Positions 60,313 to 64,000 of a stretch of 64,000 bases of DNA are shown in pieces. The stretch is from JBASEY01 sp964404285 (GTDB lineage Bacteria > CSSED10-310). The stretch covers positions 62,001 to 126,000 of the forward strand of contig CAYOJK010000003.1 of assembly GCA_964404285.1 (NCBI GenBank), given 5' to 3'. A program made the translations under genes and the position numbers. The notes below the pieces were generated by a model. That model did no database searches, was not told the DNA's origin, and was given only the letters and a program-made list of their open reading frames with translations. Numbering within the stretch: the stretch's first letter is position 1; every line of letters starts with the position of its first letter.

Positions 60313-63270
60313 ATGGAAAACGAATCACCATCAATTAAATCAAATAAAACGAACAAACTATACGCAGGTTTGACATTACAATCCTGGCTGTGGATAGGTT
60401 TATTTGTATTTGTTATTTTCACTCGATTCCATCATTTAGGTGATAAACCGTTTCATCACGATGAAAGTTTGTATGGTAAATACATTTGGAATTTCCATGT
60501 AGGACAAGGGTATAAGTATGACCCGATGCAGCATGGCCCCTTTTTATTTCATATCAGTCAGGTGATTTTATTTCTGTTTGGCGTCACGAATTACACCATA
60601 CGGATAGTGCCGGCATTGACAGGTGTATTCATCACGCTGGCATTTTTTCTGATGAGAAGACGATTGCCGTCTGGGGTGGCATTAATGACTGGGTGGTTAT
60701 TTGCCATTAATTCCGTCGCGATGTATTTCCAGCGCTTTCTTCTTCATGATCAACTGTTTGCACTCTTCGCCATGTTGATGATCTTGGTGGCTTTATTGTG
60801 GTTTGCTGATCGAAAACAATGGCAGTTTTATCTGTTTTGTGCCTCGACATCGATATTGTATTGCATCAAGGGAAATGCTTTTGTCCATTATTTAACGATT
60901 TATTTGTTTGTGATTTTGTTTGCGGTTTACTGGCTGTTCATGCAAAAGAAAAAGTTATCCGAGTTGTTTCAGACCTACCCACTGGCGACAAAAACATTTG
61001 GAGCGGTGACTTTTTGGGGAATATTATTTGTTGTCTATGCTGCGGTCAATCAATTTTGGAAATCCGGATTCGGCAATTGGGAAAAAGCGGTTCACTCGTA
61101 CTGGATTATTGTATATGTCATATTTTTCCTGTTAATTGGGATTTTTGTCTATTTAGGTGAAGCTGTTCGGATCAATCCTGATAAACGTCCGTTGGGCCTA
61201 GCTTCGTCTTTTTATAAAGACAGTCATGTTTTTGCCTTTGGAACAGTAATTTTCTTCGGTATTTTAATTTTGCTGTACACAACACTCGGACAAAATCCAA
61301 AAGGGTTTTGGGGCGCTATGTACGAATGGTACACGTACTGGCTGCATCAACACTCAATTGCTCGAATATCCGGACCATTCCATTATTTCCATCATCAGAT
61401 GGCGATATACGCCTTTTTATCACTGAGTGTTTTGTTGGTCGCTGTTTTAGGCAGAGGAATTCGTAGAAATCCTGTCATATTCACTATTTACATAGTCGGA
61501 TCAATTCTATTGATATTTGGATTTAGATCATTGAATAGCCCGCTTCCTTTAACGAAAGAAAACCTTTTCACCAATGAGCATTTAGCGCTCGCCATAGTTG
61601 TGCTCGTTGGTGGGTTATTGATGACGTTTTCATATTTTCGGCAGCGTGAATATTTAAAAAGCTTTTATATATGGTGGTTTACTATAGCTTATATTATTTA
61701 TTCCTATCTGCAGGAAAAAGTGCCTTGGTTGGTCATGCATATCGTGACACCGATGATTCTATATGCGGCTTTGGTTATGGCTGACGTTATCCGAGACAGG
61801 AAAAGTTTTCAAAAGTGGGCTAGGTACACAATTTTCACAATTTTTGGTTTCCTGATAGCCTATGAATTACACACATCCTTTCAATTATGTTGGCATAATG
61901 AAGCTGACCCGGTTGAGCAGATGGTATATGTTCAGACGACCTATGAAGTCCCCAAAATCATGGAAGAGATCGAGCGGATTGCTCATTGGGAAAACACGTT
62001 ACACAAGAAAGAGCTGCCTATTGTAATCAATGGTCATGCAACCTGGCCGTTCTATTGGTATCTGCGTGATTGGAAGGGAATCAGTTATGGTTCAACGGTC
62101 AATCCGTCAACTCACCTAATGGTTATCTGCAACTGGGAAGACCGTCACAAGTTTGCTGAGAAGATGGACGACAAATATGTCGCAAGACAATATGGTTTAA
62201 GAGCGTGGTTTTTACCTAAATATGCCGATGTTGCCAAAGATGGTAAGTTTTGGCGAAATGCTTGGCGATGGCTGGTATATCGCGAAAAATTCAACCCGAC
62301 TTTGTATGGCGCTCAACAGATTTGTGTTTTTACACGAAAAGATGTTGCTATGTTTCAAAAAGGTATCGATTTAGGGCCTGCGCCAACTAAGCCCCAACGT
62401 CGTGAAGCGCCCAGACGGGATTCGATTAATATCAGCAGCATTAAAACATTTGGCTTATTTGGATCTCAGCGTGGAAATCTGAACTCGCCCAAAGGTGTAG
62501 CAATGGATTCCATAGGAAATATTTATGTGGCCGATCAACGAAATAATCGTATTCAGAAGTTTGATCAGAACGGTAAATTTTTATTGGCCTGGGGATCAAG
62601 CGGCTCAGAAAACGGTCAGTTCAATCAGCCAAGCGGCATTTTTGTAGGTAATCAAGACAACGTATTTGTAACGGATACCTGGAATCATCGAATTCAAAAG
62701 TTTGATTCTGAGGGGAAGTTTATTATGGCCTTTGGTGATAGTTCGACATTTTGGGCGCCAAAAGGTGTTGTCGAAGATCCTGACGGTTTCCTTTATGTTG
62801 CCAACACGGGTTTCCACAATATCATGAAATACACACGCGGCGGCAGCAAATTGTGGAGTGTTGGAGTCAAAGGCGATGGCCCCAAGGAATTTACTGAACC
62901 GGTAGGTATATGCCTGGATAAAAAAGGCCAAGTGTATGTTGCAGATACTGCAAATAAACGAATATCGGTGTTTGATGGTAATGGAAACCATTTGCGCCAG
63001 ATTTCTGTGTTTGGGTTGGAGGAATATTACACTGAGCCCTATATAGCTATCGATGAGACAAACCAGAGAGTTTTTCTAACGGATTCACGAAATAATCATA
63101 TTCAAATATTTGATTTAAATGGTGAATTCATTGGTTTCTGGGGTTCGGAAGGTGCAGATGACGGCCAATTCAAATTGCCGACTGGTATTGCATTTCGTGA
63201 TGGCAAACTTGTTGTGACCGAAGCTCAGAATCATCGAATACAGGTTTTCGATGCTGCTATGTTGAATTAA
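60313..63270 (+). CDS. TIGR03663-type membrane protein fused to NHL propeller
   Basis: A 985-residue protein. Residues 1-540 are a GT-C-like membrane domain of the TIGR03663 type: HHLGDKPFHHDESLYGKY carries the D50-E51 pair, then DPMQHGPFLFHI and about twelve membrane segments. Residues about 545-700 form a soluble domain. Residues about 705-985 contain six NHL repeats (GVAMDSIGNIYVADQRNNRI, GIFVGNQDNVFVTDTWNHRI and so on), which form a propeller. The membrane part is probably a lipid-linked sugar transferase; the propeller would be external. It sits next to a DUF2298 gene, an association known in Chloroflexota and archaea. Confidence 0.82.
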   Translation: MENESPSIKSNKTNKLYAGLTLQSWLWIGLFVFVIFTRFHHLGDKPFHHDESLYGKYIWNFHVGQGYKYDPMQHGPFLFHISQVILFLFGVTNYTIRIVPALTGVFITLAFFLMRRRLPSGVALMTGWLFAINSVAMYFQRFLLHDQLFALFAMLMILVALLWFADRKQWQFYLFCASTSILYCIKGNAFVHYLTIYLFVILFAVYWLFMQKKKLSELFQTYPLATKTFGAVTFWGILFVVYAAVNQFWKSGFGNWEKAVHSYWIIVYVIFFLLIGIFVYLGEAVRINPDKRPLGLASSFYKDSHVFAFGTVIFFGILILLYTTLGQNPKGFWGAMYEWYTYWLHQHSIARISGPFHYFHHQMAIYAFLSLSVLLVAVLGRGIRRNPVIFTIYIVGSILLIFGFRSLNSPLPLTKENLFTNEHLALAIVVLVGGLLMTFSYFRQREYLKSFYIWWFTIAYIIYSYLQEKVPWLVMHIVTPMILYAALVMADVIRDRKSFQKWARYTIFTIFGFLIAYELHTSFQLCWHNEADPVEQMVYVQTTYEVPKIMEEIERIAHWENTLHKKELPIVINGHATWPFYWYLRDWKGISYGSTVNPSTHLMVICNWEDRHKFAEKMDDKYVARQYGLRAWFLPKYADVAKDGKFWRNAWRWLVYREKFNPTLYGAQQICVFTRKDVAMFQKGIDLGPAPTKPQRREAPRRDSINISSIKTFGLFGSQRGNLNSPKGVAMDSIGNIYVADQRNNRIQKFDQNGKFLLAWGSSGSENGQFNQPSGIFVGNQDNVFVTDTWNHRIQKFDSEGKFIMAFGDSSTFWAPKGVVEDPDGFLYVANTGFHNIMKYTRGGSKLWSVGVKGDGPKEFTEPVGICLDKKGQVYVADTANKRISVFDGNGNHLRQISVFGLEEYYTEPYIAIDETNQRVFLTDSRNNHIQIFDLNGEFIGFWGSEGADDGQFKLPTGIAFRDGKLVVTEAQNHRIQVFDAAMLN

Positions 63271-63337
63271 AGTCGGAAGCATTTTTCCGGTTTTCATCCA
63301 TAGTAGTCATCGTTTTCTGACAGGGAGGATCAGTGAC

Positions 63338-64000
63338 GTGGCTGAAGGACTGCTGCTGGTGTTTAAGTGGTGGTTGTTGATCCAGGTAATGGGGTTGGTT
63401 ACCTGGCCATTGGCACATCGATTTTTTCGAAGTTACCCGGACAGAGGATATATATTGAGCAAAGGGCTTGGCCTGATTCTGACTGGGTTTCTTAACTGGT
63501 TTCTTGTTTCGATACATCTTTTTAGATTTTCCCGTTTTTCAATTTGGTTTGCTATTGTCTGTGTTGCTCTGGCGTCTTGGTTTTTAAAAGTTGTGCCGAT
63601 TCGGGAACTGTTCCGATTTTTTAAAGAACAAAAACGACTTGTCTTAACGATAGAAATAGTGTTTTTAGCAGCATTTATAGCTTTTACACTCGTTAGAATG
63701 GGGAACCCTGAAATTGCTCAGACAGAAAAAATGCCTGATTTCGCATTTCTTACAGGAGTCGTAACCAGTGATTATTTTCCCCCACGAGATCCATGGTACG
63801 CCGATGGAACCATCAACTATTTTTATTACGGCCATTATCTTGTTGGAGTGCTCACAAAATTAGCGGGCACTGCTCCAGAATATGGGTTTAACTTAGGTGT
63901 TGCCGTGATTTTTGCGTTTACATTGTTAAATGCATCCGGAGTTGCGTTCGGTTTGATAAAAAAACTCCGATATGGAGTCTTAGGTGGTCTTTTTGTCGCT
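63338..64000 (+). CDS. DUF2298 (YYY-type) membrane protein, 5' part
   Basis: The first 221 codons of a large membrane protein that continues past the window. The start is GTG 63338 with GGGAGG nine bases upstream. Residues 5-100 contain three membrane segments (WWLLIQVMGLVTWPLAHRFF and others). The diagnostic block is PPRDPWYADGTINYFYYGHY at about residues 149-168, which gives the family the name YYY. LAGTAPEYGFNLGVAVIFAF follows. Its function is unknown; it is a predicted GT-C-like glycosyltransferase that co-occurs with TIGR03663 proteins, as here. Confidence 0.85.
   Translation, partial: MAEGLLLVFKWWLLIQVMGLVTWPLAHRFFRSYPDRGYILSKGLGLILTGFLNWFLVSIHLFRFSRFSIWFAIVCVALASWFLKVVPIRELFRFFKEQKRLVLTIEIVFLAAFIAFTLVRMGNPEIAQTEKMPDFAFLTGVVTSDYFPPRDPWYADGTINYFYYGHYLVGVLTKLAGTAPEYGFNLGVAVIFAFTLLNASGVAFGLIKKLRYGVLGGLFVA

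Overview
The window is a gene-dense stretch (54 protein genes called with confidence, five tRNAs, no gap over 300 bp) of an AT-rich bacterial chromosome. The organism is a diderm that makes lipid A: it has lnt, lolC/lolD, bamA, skp, lpxD, lpxA, several lipoproteins and two proteins ending in outer-membrane barrels. Ferredoxin-linked central metabolism (sucCD followed by korDABC) suggests an anaerobe. The gene mixture is unusual. The envelope order lnt-prfB-lolCD-bamA-skp-lpxD-lpxA resembles Deltaproteobacteria-like genomes. ClpC, a PSP1 protein and an HspR regulator are more typical of Gram-positive lineages. The TIGR03663/DUF2298 membrane pair is best known from Chloroflexota and archaea. I infer a poorly sampled diderm phylum but cannot name it. 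No insertion sequence, prophage, CRISPR array, rRNA or replication origin is visible.

Layout. 1-1106: a partial secreted protein (minus), an Nfu-type Fe-S protein and a multiheme c-type lipoprotein. 1090-13199: envelope biogenesis (lnt, prfB with a programmed +1 frameshift, lolC, lolD, clpC, bamA, skp, lpxD, lpxA). 13218-18220: a GspN/AsmA-like protein (minus), two lipoproteins and a large peptidase/beta-propeller/barrel fusion. 18201-21678 (minus): a MurC/Mpl-like ligase and two ArsA-family ATPases. 21805-26721: sucC, sucD, korD, korA, korB, korC, with a densely dyad-structured spacer between sucD and korD. 26782-35127: a secreted phospholipase-D-like protein, a membrane glycosyltransferase with TPRs, and a minus-strand cluster of two paralogous GT4 enzymes (one fused to GT2) with a methyltransferase.

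35245-42655: a small secreted protein, then a tight plus-strand run of a TPR/zinc-ribbon membrane protein, a DUF4388/pseudopilin-like protein, an SPFH lipoprotein, a YjbQ protein, HspR, a sigma-70 factor and a PfkB kinase. 42652-52955: lon (minus), tmk, PSP1, murF and a spermidine-synthase-like membrane protein (minus), amidase, GerMN protein, rdgB. 53006-53522: tRNA-Pro, Arg(UCU), His, Arg(UCG), Leu. 53600-57877: tig, clpP, engB, then larB and folD (minus). 58051-64000: three large membrane proteins of the PMT, TIGR03663 and DUF2298 types.

The genes fall into a few programmes: envelope and lipoprotein assembly, protein quality control (ClpC, ClpP, Lon, trigger factor, HspR), the 2-oxoglutarate/succinyl-CoA step, and surface glycan synthesis. 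Translation starts are often GTG or TTG, and many neighbours overlap by 4 bp, which suggests translational coupling. The most unusual items are the peptidase-propeller-barrel fusion, the TIGR03663-NHL fusion, the DUF4388-pseudopilin protein, the degenerate spermidine-synthase-like protein, the two tRNA-Arg copies differing at four bases, and the inverted-repeat array before korD.
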